A DNA stretch of 64,000 bases from positions 620,001 through 684,000 of the forward strand of contig JADJAK010000002.1 of assembly GCA_016704275.1 (NCBI GenBank), written 5' to 3'. The notes beneath the pieces were generated by a model, which was given only the letters and a program-made list of their open reading frames with translations, was not told the origin of the DNA and ran no database searches. The translations under genes were made by a program, and so were the position numbers. Positions 18,704 through 27,316 of this stretch are shown here, one piece after another; the stretch's first letter is position 1, and the number at the start of each line of letters is the position of its first letter. Origin of the DNA: Gemmatimonadota bacterium (lineage in GTDB: Bacteria; Gemmatimonadota; Gemmatimonadetes; Gemmatimonadales; GWC2-71-9).

Positions 18704-20019
18704 CTCTTCCCTCCAAACCGCCGCCACACGAAATACACCGGCACCCCCACCAAAATGATCCCGAAGGTCACCCCATTCTGGGCCGGGTTCGACAGCAGGG
18801 CATTGGCCACCATCCCGAGCGAGGCCAGCAGGAAGATGGCGGGCGTCAGCGGGTAGCCCAGGGTCCGGTAGGGCCGCTCCACGTCCGGGCTCCGCTTCCG
18901 GAGCACGAAGACCCCGGCGACCGCCATGGCGTAGAAGGGCCACGACCCCAGGACGAAGCGGTCGGCCAGCTCGGCAAAGGAGTTCTGCATGACGTAGGCG
19001 ACGCCAAGGGCCGCCGTCAGCCAGATCGCCACCGACGGGGTCTGGAAGCGGGGGGAGACCCGGGCAATCACCGGGAAGATCAGCTTCTGCTCGCTCATGG
19101 CGAAGAAGATCCGCGGGCCGGTCATCACCGAGCCGTTGACCGAGCCGAAGCAGGAGATCATCACCACCCCGGAGATGATCGCCGCCCCGGCGCCCCCAAA
19201 GAGCGCGATGCGGCTGGCCGTCTCGGACGCCACCCGCTGGATCGTGGCCATCTCGGCGGCCGGGATCATGTAGAGGTAGGCGGCGTTCACGAAGAGGTAG
19301 ATCGCCACGATCGCCACCGTCCCGAGGATCAGCGCCTTCGGGAGGTTCCGCCCCGGCTCCTTCACCTCGCCCCCGATGAACGAGAGGTTCGACCAGCCGT
19401 CGTAGGTCCACATGATCGGCACCAGCGCCGTCAGCATGGTGGAGAGGGTCACCGTGGCGGCCGGCGAGGGGGTCACGAAGTTCGCCGTGGTCCCGCCGCC
19501 GACCGCGAAGGCAAAGAGCCCCAGCCCCAGCATGGCGCCGTATTTGAGAATGGTGGTGACGTTCATCAGGAGCGACGCCAGCCCCACCCCCAGGTAGTTG
19601 AGCAGGGCGATCACCAGGATCACCCCCGAGGCCACCAGGCGCTCCTGCTGGTCGGTGAGCGGGAAGAACTCCCCCAGGTAGGTGGCGAAGACCAGCGAGA
19701 TCCCGCCGATCGCCGCGGCGCGGATCACCGTCAGCTCGGCCCAGCCATAGAGGAAGGCCGGTAGCGGGCCGAACGCCTCGAGGATGTAGGCAAAGATCCC
19801 CCCCGACCGCGGGTAGGCCGCCGCCAGTTCGGCGATCGTCAACGCCCCGGTCAGGGTGACGATGCCACCCACCACCCAGATGAGCAGCATCGCCTGCGGA
19901 TCGCCCAGGGCGGCCGCGACTTCCCGGGGGACGCGGAAGATCCCGCTTCCGATCGTCGTCCCCACCAGGACGGCGGCGGCACTCCAGAGGCCAAGATGAC
20001 GCGGGAGGCGCTCGTCCAT
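18694..20019 (-). CDS. APC-superfamily amino-acid permease
   Basis: A 441-residue integral membrane protein with about 12 hydrophobic helices. The N-terminal LVGTTIGSGIFRVP is the hallmark helix-1 motif of amino acid/polyamine/organocation transporters, where the unwound GSGI segment contacts the substrate backbone. Further matches are WTYDGWSNLSFIGGEVKEPG and the helix-8 to 10 region. It resembles L-type (LAT-like) exchangers and uniporters more than bacterial symporters, but substrate and energy coupling cannot be told from sequence. It is divergent from ctaB with a gap of 110 bases. The last codons lie inside a repeat arm, so the C-terminal RFGGKRDQ may be repeat-derived. Confidence 0.87.
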   Translation of the reverse strand: MDERLPRHLGLWSAAAVLVGTTIGSGIFRVPREVAAALGDPQAMLLIWVVGGIVTLTGALTIAELAAAYPRSGGIFAYILEAFGPLPAFLYGWAELTVIRAAAIGGISLVFATYLGEFFPLTDQQERLVASGVILVIALLNYLGVGLASLLMNVTTILKYGAMLGLGLFAFAVGGGTTANFVTPSPAATVTLSTMLTALVPIMWTYDGWSNLSFIGGEVKEPGRNLPKALILGTVAIVAIYLFVNAAYLYMIPAAEMATIQRVASETASRIALFGGAGAAIISGVVMISCFGSVNGSVMTGPRIFFAMSEQKLIFPVIARVSPRFQTPSVAIWLTAALGVAYVMQNSFAELADRFVLGSWPFYAMAVAGVFVLRKRSPDVERPYRTLGYPLTPAIFLLASLGMVANALLSNPAQNGVTFGIILVGVPVYFVWRRFGGKRDQ

Positions 20020-20129
20020 GGGGGAATTCCTTGAGGGGGGTCCGACGGCGGGGTAGATTGCCCGCTTGGAAAACTGACACCATGAGGCCGTCGCGCCTAG
20101 GGGCGACGACCGTGAGGAACAATAGATCC

Positions 20130-21135
20130 ATGACTGACGCTGCCCCCAACGCCGTGGCCCTGCCCCAGCCCTCCCTGCTGGCGGACCTGGTCACCCTGAC
20201 CAAGCCGCGGATCATCTCGCTTCTGCTGGTCACCACCATCGCCCCGATGTTCATCACCCCCGCTGGCATGCCCGGGGCTGGGGTTGATCGGTTGGGTGAC
20301 GTTGGCGGGCTATCTGATGGCCGGCGGCGCCAACGCGATCAACATGTGGTTCGATCGGGACATCGACGACCGGATGACGCGCACCAAGCTGCGCCCCGTC
20401 CCGTCCGGGCGGATGCCGGCCAACGCCGCCCTCCTCTTCGGCATCACCCTCGGCGCCGTCGCGTTCACGCTCTTCTGGACCTTCGTGAATCCGCTGTCGG
20501 CGTGGCTCGCGCTGGCGGGGCTGCTCTTCTACGTCTTCATCTACACCGTGTGGCTCAAGCGATCGTCGCCGCAGAACATCGTGATCGGTGGTGCCGCCGG
20601 CGCCTTCCCGCCGGTGGTCGGCTGGGCCGCGATGACCGGCTCGGTGGACCTCGGCGCGCTCTACCTCTTCGCGATCGTCTTCTACTGGACCCCGCCGCAT
20701 TTCTGGGCGCTGGCCCTCAACAAGCAGCGCGACTACGGCAACGCCGGGATCCCGATGATGCCGAATGTGCACGGCGTCCCCGAGACCAAGCGGCAGATGC
20801 TGCTTTACACCCTGATGCTGATCCCCTTCACGCTGATGCCGGCCGTGGTGGGCATCCAGGGGCTCTTCTACGGCGTGGCCGCCACCCTGCTCGGCGCTCG
20901 CTTCCTCCAGCTCTGCTGGGTGATCGCCAAGGAAGACGGCGTCACCCCGACGACCTGGCGCCTCTACAAGTATTCGCTCTCCTACCTGGCGCTGCTCTTC
21001 GTCGCCATGGCCGTCGATCGCTGGGTGCCGTTTGGCCACCGTGCGATCCAGGCACAGGAGATCCAGCTCGGCAGTGCCACGTCACTGACTCCCGATGCCG
21101 CAGCCGCGGCGTCCGGCGCCCACACCGACCACTGA
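20130..21135 (+). CDS. ctaB: Protoheme IX farnesyltransferase (heme o synthase), interrupted by an apparent frameshift
   Basis: This UbiA-family membrane prenyltransferase converts heme b to heme o for cytochrome oxidases. The N-terminus (MTDAAPNAVA, then LVTLTKPRIISLLLVTTIAP) is in one frame up to about 20276. The rest, from GLIGWVTLAGYLMAGGANA through the Asp-rich motif NMWFDRDIDDRM and RTKLRPVPSGR, is in the +1 frame. Both parts match the family and join without loss if one G of the GGGG run at 20274-20277 is dropped, giving M-P-G-L-G-L-I-G. The ATG at 20130 has GAGGA 11 bases upstream. This is either a sequencing/assembly error, a true inactivating mutation or slippage. The joined product would be about 334 residues. 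The 3' end overlaps the next gene by 41 bases. Confidence 0.85.
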
Positions 21136-22942
21136 GCTGAGCGCCCCGCGGAAGCGCCCCCCCTCGCCCAGGCCGCTCCTCCGGCTCTGGCCGAGGGTGC
21201 GGCCCTATCGCCGCGGGTTGTTGATTGCCGCCATCACGCTGCTGCTGTCGTCGTGTCTGGCGCTCTCCTTCCCGCTGGTGGTGCGCTACCTCCTCGACGC
21301 CGCCTTCGAACGCCACGATCGCCACCTGCTCGACCAGATCGCCCTCGGCCTCCTCGCCATCTTCGCCACGACCGCCGTCCTCAACTACATCCAGACCTAC
21401 TTCCTCTCTGCCACCGGCGAACGCGCCGTGGCGGGGCTGCGGCGTGAGCTGTTCGGGAAGCTGCTGGAGATGCCGCCCGGCTTCTTCGCCGATCGCCGTA
21501 CCGGCGAGCTCACATCGCGCCTGACCGTCGACATCGGGCTGCTGCAGGGGATTCTCTCGCACCAGCTCGCCGACTTCACCCGGCAATTGCTGGCGCTGGT
21601 CGGTGGCGTGGTCATCCTCACCTGGATGCAGCCGAAGCTGATGCTGACGGCCGTCGGCGTGGTGCCGATCGTGGCGCTCTCGGCGCTGATCTTCGGCAAA
21701 CGGCTGAAGTCGATCACCACGTCGGTGCAGGACCAGCTGGCCGACTCGACTGCGCTCGCCGAGGAGGCGTTCGGCCAGATCCGGGTGGTGCAGGGTTTTG
21801 CGCAGGAGCCGTACGAACGTGAGCGTTTTGCCACACGAGTGGGGCGGGTGGTGACGGCGTCGCTGCACCGCGCCCGGGTCCGCGCCACCTTCTTCGGGGT
21901 GATCACCTTCACCACCTTCTCGGCGGTGACGGCGGTGCTCTGGATGGGTGGGAGGCTGGTGCTCTCCGGCCAGCTCACCCCCGGCCAGATGGTCTCCTTC
22001 CTCCTCTACACGGTGAGCATCGCCGCCGCCTTCGGCGCCCTGGCGACCTTCTTCTCGGCGTACCAGGAAGCGGTGGGCGCGGCCCAGCGGGTCTTCGAAC
22101 TACTCGAGACCGTCTCGCCGGTCGCCGACCCCGCCATCCCGGTGCCGCTGCCCCACCCGGTGCGCGGCGAGGTGACCTTCGACGACGTCACCTTTGCCTA
22201 TCGGACCGACACGGCCGAGCCGACCATCCAGGGGCTGACACTACGGATCGCCCCGGGCGAAGTCGTGGCCGTGGTGGGCCCCTCTGGCGCCGGGAAGACG
22301 ACGCTGGCCTCGCTGCTGCCCCGCTTCTGGGACGTCGACCAGGGGGCGATCCGGCTCGATGGGATCGACATTCGGGACCTCACGCTCGCCGACCTGCGGC
22401 ACGCCATCGGGATCGTGCCGCAGGAGCCGGCGCTCTTCAGTGGCACCGTGCGCGAGAACATCGCCTATGCCCGCCCCGATGCCTCGGCAGCGGACGTCGA
22501 GGCGGCGGCGCAGGTTGCCAATGCGCACGAGTTCATCGTGCAGTTGCCGGAGCAGTACGAGACCGTGGTGGGGGAGCGCGGCGTCAAGCTCTCCGGCGGT
22601 CAGCGGCAGCGGATCGCGATTGCCCGTGCCGTGCTGAAGGACCCGGCGGTGCTGGTGCTCGACGAGGCAACGTCTTCGCTCGACAATGAGAGCGAGCGGC
22701 TGGTCGAGATGGCGCTGGAGCGGCTGCTGGTGGGGCGGACCACACTGATCATCGCGCACCGCCTCAGCACGGTGCAGCGCGCCGACCGGCTGGTGGTGCT
22801 CGATGCCGGCAAGATCGTCGAGGAGGGGACGCACGCCGAGCTGCTGCGGCGCGGCGGCATTTACGCGCGGCTCTTCCAGATGCAGTGGCGCGGCGGGGAG
22901 AACCTGGCGGAGGCGTTGGCGGCGTTGAAGCAGCAGGGCTGA
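21095..22942 (+). CDS. MsbA-like ABC exporter (fused permease and ATPase)
   Basis: A 615-residue half-transporter that should work as a homodimer. An ABC transmembrane domain with six helices spans about residues 35-330 (LLIAAITLLLSSCLALSFPL first). The ATPase domain has Walker A GPSGAGKTT near 395, Q-loop VPQEPALFSGTVREN, signature LSGGQRQR near 498, Walker B VLVLDEATSSLD near 518 and H-loop IAHRLS. This layout is shared by MsbA (lipid A flippase) and many drug or lipid exporters, so the substrate is open. The ATG at 21095 lies inside the end of ctaB, which suggests co-transcription; a later start is possible because the first 22 residues are Pro/Arg rich. Confidence 0.9.
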   Translation: MPQPRRPAPTPTTELSAPRKRPPSPRPLLRLWPRVRPYRRGLLIAAITLLLSSCLALSFPLVVRYLLDAAFERHDRHLLDQIALGLLAIFATTAVLNYIQTYFLSATGERAVAGLRRELFGKLLEMPPGFFADRRTGELTSRLTVDIGLLQGILSHQLADFTRQLLALVGGVVILTWMQPKLMLTAVGVVPIVALSALIFGKRLKSITTSVQDQLADSTALAEEAFGQIRVVQGFAQEPYERERFATRVGRVVTASLHRARVRATFFGVITFTTFSAVTAVLWMGGRLVLSGQLTPGQMVSFLLYTVSIAAAFGALATFFSAYQEAVGAAQRVFELLETVSPVADPAIPVPLPHPVRGEVTFDDVTFAYRTDTAEPTIQGLTLRIAPGEVVAVVGPSGAGKTTLASLLPRFWDVDQGAIRLDGIDIRDLTLADLRHAIGIVPQEPALFSGTVRENIAYARPDASAADVEAAAQVANAHEFIVQLPEQYETVVGERGVKLSGGQRQRIAIARAVLKDPAVLVLDEATSSLDNESERLVEMALERLLVGRTTLIIAHRLSTVQRADRLVVLDAGKIVEEGTHAELLRRGGIYARLFQMQWRGGENLAEALAALKQQG

Positions 22943-22959
22943 TTGCGATAGGGATGTCT

Positions 22960-23087
22960 TACAGCCGCGCATGTCAATGCGCGGCAATCGTCGCGTATGG
23001 GCCGCGCATTGACATGCGCGGCTGTAAAGGTTCAATGCGGCAATCGTCGCGTATGGGGCCGCGCATTGACATGCGCGGCTGTAAAGG
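22960..23087. repeat. 25-bp perfect inverted repeat with a duplicated ~55-bp unit
   Basis: Arms at 22960-22984 and 23002-23026 are perfect 25-base reverse complements (starting TACAGCCGCGCATG). A second copy of the loop plus right arm follows at about 23037-23087, differing by one extra G and a lost GC pair. It lies directly after the ABC exporter stop. It has no similarity to the TGTCATCCTGAGCG core elements. Confidence 0.9.
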
Positions 23088-23104
23088 ATCGTCCCGCAAC
23101 GACA

Positions 23105-23136
23105 TCGCCCCCGTCCGGTTTCCCGGACGGGGGCGA
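23105..23136 (-). terminator. 14-bp GC-rich terminator hairpin
   Basis: Perfect arms TCGCCCCCGTCCGG and CCGGACGGGGGCGA around a TTTC loop. It lies 29 bases after the stop of the minus-strand lipoprotein gene (23165). It can also close transcripts from the plus-strand ABC exporter. No T-run is present. Confidence 0.7.
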
Positions 23137-23164
23137 GTCATTGCCCTTCGTTCTGTGATGCGGA

Positions 23165-24556
23165 TCAGTTCTTGGTGATACGCATCTGGAACGTGGTCGG
23201 CTGGGTCTCCGAGCCGGCGTACCAGACGACAGCCAGATAGTACGTGCCAGCTGCGAGCGACGTCATGGTGCCATTCTCGTTCTTGCTGGCGTCTTCGCCA
23301 TGCGCGTCCGCAACGGTCGCAGCGAAGGCGCCGGCCGAGGTCAAACGGTAGATGCCGAGGTCGGCTGCGTTGTTCCAGTTGGCATCGACCCGGTAGGTCG
23401 TGGTGGCCGGGACGACGATCTTGTAGATGCGGCAGGTGTTGCCGCCCAACGTGCCGGTGCAGGTCGCGTACGCGCCGTAGGCACCCTGGTCCGTGACGAC
23501 GGCGCTGCGGCCGGCGACGGTCGGGAGGGCGATTTCCGGCGCGTTTGCGATGTCGGTGCCGCCGGCGAGCGTGGTGCCGCCGAAGGTCGCCGTCGGCGCG
23601 ATCGTCTTGCCGTCGGACGGCAACGCGAGCGCAACCGTCGGGAGGAAGGAGAGCGCAACGCCCGTGAAGGTGACCGCACCGGTGGAGTTGTAGGTCGGCA
23701 CGATCGTCGCGGTCGAGGAGTCCGCGCTGAGGGCGGTGATGCCGGCCTCGACGCCGCCGATGAGGACCTTGCCGTCGCCGCGGAAGCGGAGTGACCCGCC
23801 GAGCGTGACGGTGACCGGCGCTCCGGCGTTCGGGGCTGCGGCCGACACGGTCGTCGGAGCCGCCGCGAGGGCCGGAGTGGTGACCGTGTTGGTCGAGACG
23901 AGCGTCAGGTTGCCCGCCGCCGTCAGGTAATCCATCGTGACGCCAACGACCGTGGCGGCTCCGGTCACGCCGGGACCGACCAGGACCTTGATCGTCTTGC
24001 CATCGGCCGAGCGGGACGCGATCGCATTGGCCCCGGTCGCGAAGGCCACCGTGGCCGTCTGCGTGAAGCTTGTGTTGGCAGGCGCCGTGATGGTGACCTC
24101 GTCGCCGGCCACGCCGGTCGTGCGCGAGAGTGCCGCGCCGAGGTTCGCCGGCTCGACGCGGACCTTGAAGGTCCCCGAGAGGCCGCCGGCCGTGGCGGTG
24201 TAGGTGAATTCGCCCGGCGAGACGCCGACGACGAAGTAGCGCTGTTGCGACTTGTCGAGCGGCACGATGAGCGTGTCCGACCCGTCAACGAACTCGGGGC
24301 GGTAGAGCGGATCGTAGTGGACGGCGATGCCGGCCCCGGCGCCGGAGATTGTGAAGCTCGTCCGCACGCTGTTGTTCAGCGGGTTGATCAGTCGGAGGAG
24401 CACCGCCGACGAATCGCCCTGCTTCACGTTCAGCACGATCGGATTGGCCCGCACTTCGGTGGGCTCGCTGTTCAGATCGAGAAGGGGGTCGTCAACGCAT
24501 CCTGACAGACCCGAGAGCGCGAGGATGGCGATCGCCCCACGAACCATCTTCTTCAT
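23165..24556 (-). CDS. Surface lipoprotein with IPT-like repeats and a PPC-like C-terminal domain
   Basis: A 463-residue predicted lipoprotein: MKKMVRGAIAILALSGLSGC places the lipobox cysteine at residue 20. The central region has repeated Ala/Thr/Val/Gly-rich beta-sandwich segments that look like IPT/TIG or Ig-like folds (for example TTVSAAAPNAGAPVTVTLGG). The last 100 residues (TTYRVDANWNNAADLGIYRL, then LAAGTYYLAVVWY) resemble the pre-peptidase C-terminal domain of secreted bacterial proteins. No catalytic motif is visible. The ATG at 24556 follows TGAGGAG. It is the last gene of a five-gene minus-strand surface cluster and ends at a strong hairpin. A binding or structural role at the cell surface is inference. 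Confidence 0.75.
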   Translation of the reverse strand: MKKMVRGAIAILALSGLSGCVDDPLLDLNSEPTEVRANPIVLNVKQGDSSAVLLRLINPLNNSVRTSFTISGAGAGIAVHYDPLYRPEFVDGSDTLIVPLDKSQQRYFVVGVSPGEFTYTATAGGLSGTFKVRVEPANLGAALSRTTGVAGDEVTITAPANTSFTQTATVAFATGANAIASRSADGKTIKVLVGPGVTGAATVVGVTMDYLTAAGNLTLVSTNTVTTPALAAAPTTVSAAAPNAGAPVTVTLGGSLRFRGDGKVLIGGVEAGITALSADSSTATIVPTYNSTGAVTFTGVALSFLPTVALALPSDGKTIAPTATFGGTTLAGGTDIANAPEIALPTVAGRSAVVTDQGAYGAYATCTGTLGGNTCRIYKIVVPATTTYRVDANWNNAADLGIYRLTSAGAFAATVADAHGEDASKNENGTMTSLAAGTYYLAVVWYAGSETQPTTFQMRITKN

Positions 24557-24623
24557 AGTCAAACTCCTCAGGAGAGAGCGGAGTGCTTCGGGCACTCATC
24601 GGTGAACATGGTGGCGCCCAGAC

Positions 24624-26033
24624 TCAGGGCACGTTCGAGAGGTTGACGCCAAGCCAGCGGCCAATCTCGTCGGCAACTTCGGGAGTCAGGATTTCCAGCC
24701 AATTGCCAGCGGATCCTGGTTCCCGGAACTCGTTCGACTTCAACAGAATGAAGTTGCCCTGGTTCCCTCGGTCGGCGAAAATGAACCAGATCGGCTTGCC
24801 AACCGTGTAGCGCCACACTTCATACGGCGGCGCCCGGCCATCAGACGGTCGCGCCAGAATTTCACTGAACGGACCGAACTTCACTGCGACACGACCACGA
24901 TCGGTCTTCCAACCCACCCGCCCGCGTTCGCCATACTTCAGGTTGACGTTCGCGACCGCCTGGTAGAAGGCAATGCGGTCTTCATTGTTCACGGTGGCCT
25001 TGTTCTTGTCGCGACTCGACCAGAAATCGATCAGGAAGCGACGCTTCGCGGCCATCGACATATCCTGCTTGTAGACGTTCAGCTCGCGAGACGGGGCGCC
25101 GGTCAGGAACAGGACCTCGGCGGCCGCGTCGAGTGAATCATCCGGGAGGGCATTGAAGTAGCCCTCGTCGGTGCCACGATTCGCCTGGCTGATCGCCACG
25201 CTGCGCTTCAGCGCCTCCTCGGCAGGCGAGACAACGAACGGCGTCTGCATCGTCACCGTCTTGCCGGCCACCGCGAGGGTGGCATGCATCTGGTAATCGC
25301 CGTCCGGCAACCCTTCGACCGAGAACTGCCCCTTGAACAGCCCGCCACCGGCGGGAATCTGCTGACGCGTCGGGGGAAGGTCGGCCACCGTCGTGCCGTC
25401 ACGCTTGCGGATCGACAGGCGAAGTTCGCCCTGGCTCTCCGTGGCGGAATAGGCCTCGAGCATGTACGCCATGTTCGAGTTGACGATGTCCACCCGGAGC
25501 ATCGGGGCGGTGCGAATCCGGAAGTTGCCACGCGCGACTTCCCCAGGCATCGAGGTCGTGTCACCCGCCTGCAACTGCCGCATTTCGTTCGCGAGCATCA
25601 AATCCGACGCAGCGGGCGCCGAGGCATAGGCCACGAGGCGCACCGAATCGGCAATCGTCTTCCCGGTCAACGAGTCCCGGGCCGACACATGCATCACGAA
25701 CGTGCCGGGCTTGAGCAGGAACCGGAAATTTTCCACTCCAGCGGCGCCAGGAATCCGCGCCATCGCTGGCGCGCTCCGCTGGAACGACTCGCTGGTCAGC
25801 ACCGTGCCGCGATCATCGACGACCTTGACCGTCACCGTGTAGGTGACGTGGGCGTCGGCACCCGAGCCGATTGCTGATGCAAAGAGGTACGGCACCCCGG
25901 CCTGGGTGAGCACTTGCGTCTCCCCCGAGGCCGGGAGGAAGAATCGGGTCACACCCAGCTCGAGCCCCTGGTCGCGCTGTGAAGCGCTGCCACCGGCAGC
26001 CAGCACCGCGAGCATGACGACAGTGTTCAACAC
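24624..26033 (-). CDS. GWxTD-domain protein, secreted or periplasmic
   Basis: A 469-residue protein with a short hydrophobic N-terminus (MLNTVVMLAVLAAGGSASQ). The C-terminal third contains FLIDFWSSRDKNK, AFYQAVANVNLKYGERGRVG and the diagnostic GWKTDRGRV, followed by WRYTVGKPIWFIFADRGNQG, which match the GWxTD domain known from Bacteroidota, Acidobacteriota and relatives. The biochemical role of that domain is not established. The upstream part is built of beta-sandwich-like segments. The start is a GTG at 26033 with GGGG nearby; the ATG six codons later is an alternative. It sits between the PorV-like gene and the lipoprotein gene in the same orientation, 58 and 67 bases apart, so co-transcription is likely. 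Confidence 0.83.
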   Translation of the reverse strand: MLNTVVMLAVLAAGGSASQRDQGLELGVTRFFLPASGETQVLTQAGVPYLFASAIGSGADAHVTYTVTVKVVDDRGTVLTSESFQRSAPAMARIPGAAGVENFRFLLKPGTFVMHVSARDSLTGKTIADSVRLVAYASAPAASDLMLANEMRQLQAGDTTSMPGEVARGNFRIRTAPMLRVDIVNSNMAYMLEAYSATESQGELRLSIRKRDGTTVADLPPTRQQIPAGGGLFKGQFSVEGLPDGDYQMHATLAVAGKTVTMQTPFVVSPAEEALKRSVAISQANRGTDEGYFNALPDDSLDAAAEVLFLTGAPSRELNVYKQDMSMAAKRRFLIDFWSSRDKNKATVNNEDRIAFYQAVANVNLKYGERGRVGWKTDRGRVAVKFGPFSEILARPSDGRAPPYEVWRYTVGKPIWFIFADRGNQGNFILLKSNEFREPGSAGNWLEILTPEVADEIGRWLGVNLSNVP

Positions 26034-26091
26034 CGTGTCATCCCCAGGGCACCGGACAGGTCAGCCTGCCGAACGAGCTCGAGCCGCATGA

Positions 26092-27216
26092 TTACCAGCC
26101 CAGCGAAACGGTGAAGAAGGAGACGTCGCCGAGGGCGCCCATCTTCTTCCAGGCGTAGTCGAAGCCGAGCGCGAAGCCGCCGCGCGAGGCCAGCGACACA
26201 CCGCCACCGACGGCCAGACCAGCCGACTTGTCATCGGTCTGCTTCTCGAAGGCGACGCCAGCCGAGGAGTAGGCCAGCGACGGGTTCGACGTGTAGGAGC
26301 CGCGGAGCGCGACGCCGAACGGCGAGCCACCGACACGCTCGGCGGCAAACTCGCCACCGGCCGAGAACGAGGCCTTGTTCGACCGCATCTGGTTGAACTC
26401 CGACGTCACCGTGAGGCGCGCGTCCGAGGTCGAGATGAAGTCGTAGGCCAGGCCGACGGCGAACTTGGTCGGCAACGAGAACGGCGAGGTCAACCGCGTC
26501 GACGCCACCGGACCGCTCGGAACGTCACCGTCACCCGGGAGGGTGTCGCGCACCGAGGTGACCTTCAACGGGTCGCCCTTGTACGTGAGGTTGGTGCCGA
26601 GGTTGGTCAGCGCGAAGGCGAAGCGAATCGGCTTGCCGGCGAGCTGCGAGTGGAAGTGCGTGCCGAAGTCGACGGCGAACGCATTGCCGCTCACCTGGCC
26701 GAGGCGGTCAAAGACCCCCTTGGCGGTGATACCGACTGAGAAGCGGTCCGAGAAGTTCTTGGCGACCGTCATGGCCGCGTAGGTCTCGGAGACGCTGTAG
26801 AACTCGCCGGTGCCGTTCGGCTGCTGCGGGGTGTACACCGGCTGGTCGGAGAAGCCGAAGCTCCCGATCGAGAAACCGATGGCGCCCGAGCCGCCGCCGT
26901 ACGGGGTGGCGACGCCGCCCCAGTTCAGCTTGGTGTCGGCGATGTAGTTCAACTGCGATCCCTGGACGCCAGCGCGCTTGATCAGCGCGAGGGCACCCGG
27001 GTTGGCGTACAAGGCACCAAGGTCAGTCGCCAGCGGCAGGTAGCCGCCGCCGAGAGCCATACCGCGTGCGTTCGCTCCGATGAGGAGGAACTCGGCGGCG
27101 GTGGTGCCGTAGCCGGTGTTGTCGCGCTTGACCGCGGTCGACTGCGCCCCGACAACGACGGGGGTGGCAGCCAACAGGGTGAGGGCAACAACGCGTGCGA
27201 CGGAATGCCGGATCAT
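26092..27216 (-). CDS. PorV/PorQ-like outer-membrane beta-barrel protein
   Basis: A 374-residue outer-membrane protein with signal peptide MIRHSVARVVALTLLAATPV (cleavage after VGAQ). The N-terminal part of the mature protein reads GTTAAEFLLIGANARGMALG, then ATDLGALYANPGALALI, which is the typical opening of the PorV/PorQ (UPF0164/FadL-like) family. The rest alternates short strands and turns and ends with VSFFTVSLGW. In Bacteroidota, PorV is the shuttle that takes type IX cargo from SprA to the sortase PorU. The ATG at 27216 has GGAG about 12 bases upstream. It is directly downstream of a gene whose product carries a sorting-domain-like tail, which supports this reading. A general hydrophobic-transport role cannot be excluded. 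Confidence 0.8.
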   Translation of the reverse strand: MIRHSVARVVALTLLAATPVVVGAQSTAVKRDNTGYGTTAAEFLLIGANARGMALGGGYLPLATDLGALYANPGALALIKRAGVQGSQLNYIADTKLNWGGVATPYGGGSGAIGFSIGSFGFSDQPVYTPQQPNGTGEFYSVSETYAAMTVAKNFSDRFSVGITAKGVFDRLGQVSGNAFAVDFGTHFHSQLAGKPIRFAFALTNLGTNLTYKGDPLKVTSVRDTLPGDGDVPSGPVASTRLTSPFSLPTKFAVGLAYDFISTSDARLTVTSEFNQMRSNKASFSAGGEFAAERVGGSPFGVALRGSYTSNPSLAYSSAGVAFEKQTDDKSAGLAVGGGVSLASRGGFALGFDYAWKKMGALGDVSFFTVSLGW

Positions 27217-27316
27217 CTGGTCTCGTCTCCTGTGGTGCGGTGGCCGGCCTGAGCTGGCCACCACACCTCGAGTGAATCGGTTGCCCGTGACGGGCAGTGG
27301 TTCCTACGGGCGACCG

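Noticed and set aside
22885..23178. Small plus-strand frame after the ABC exporter
   Set aside because: It is made almost entirely of the duplicated inverted-repeat unit and begins inside the exporter gene.
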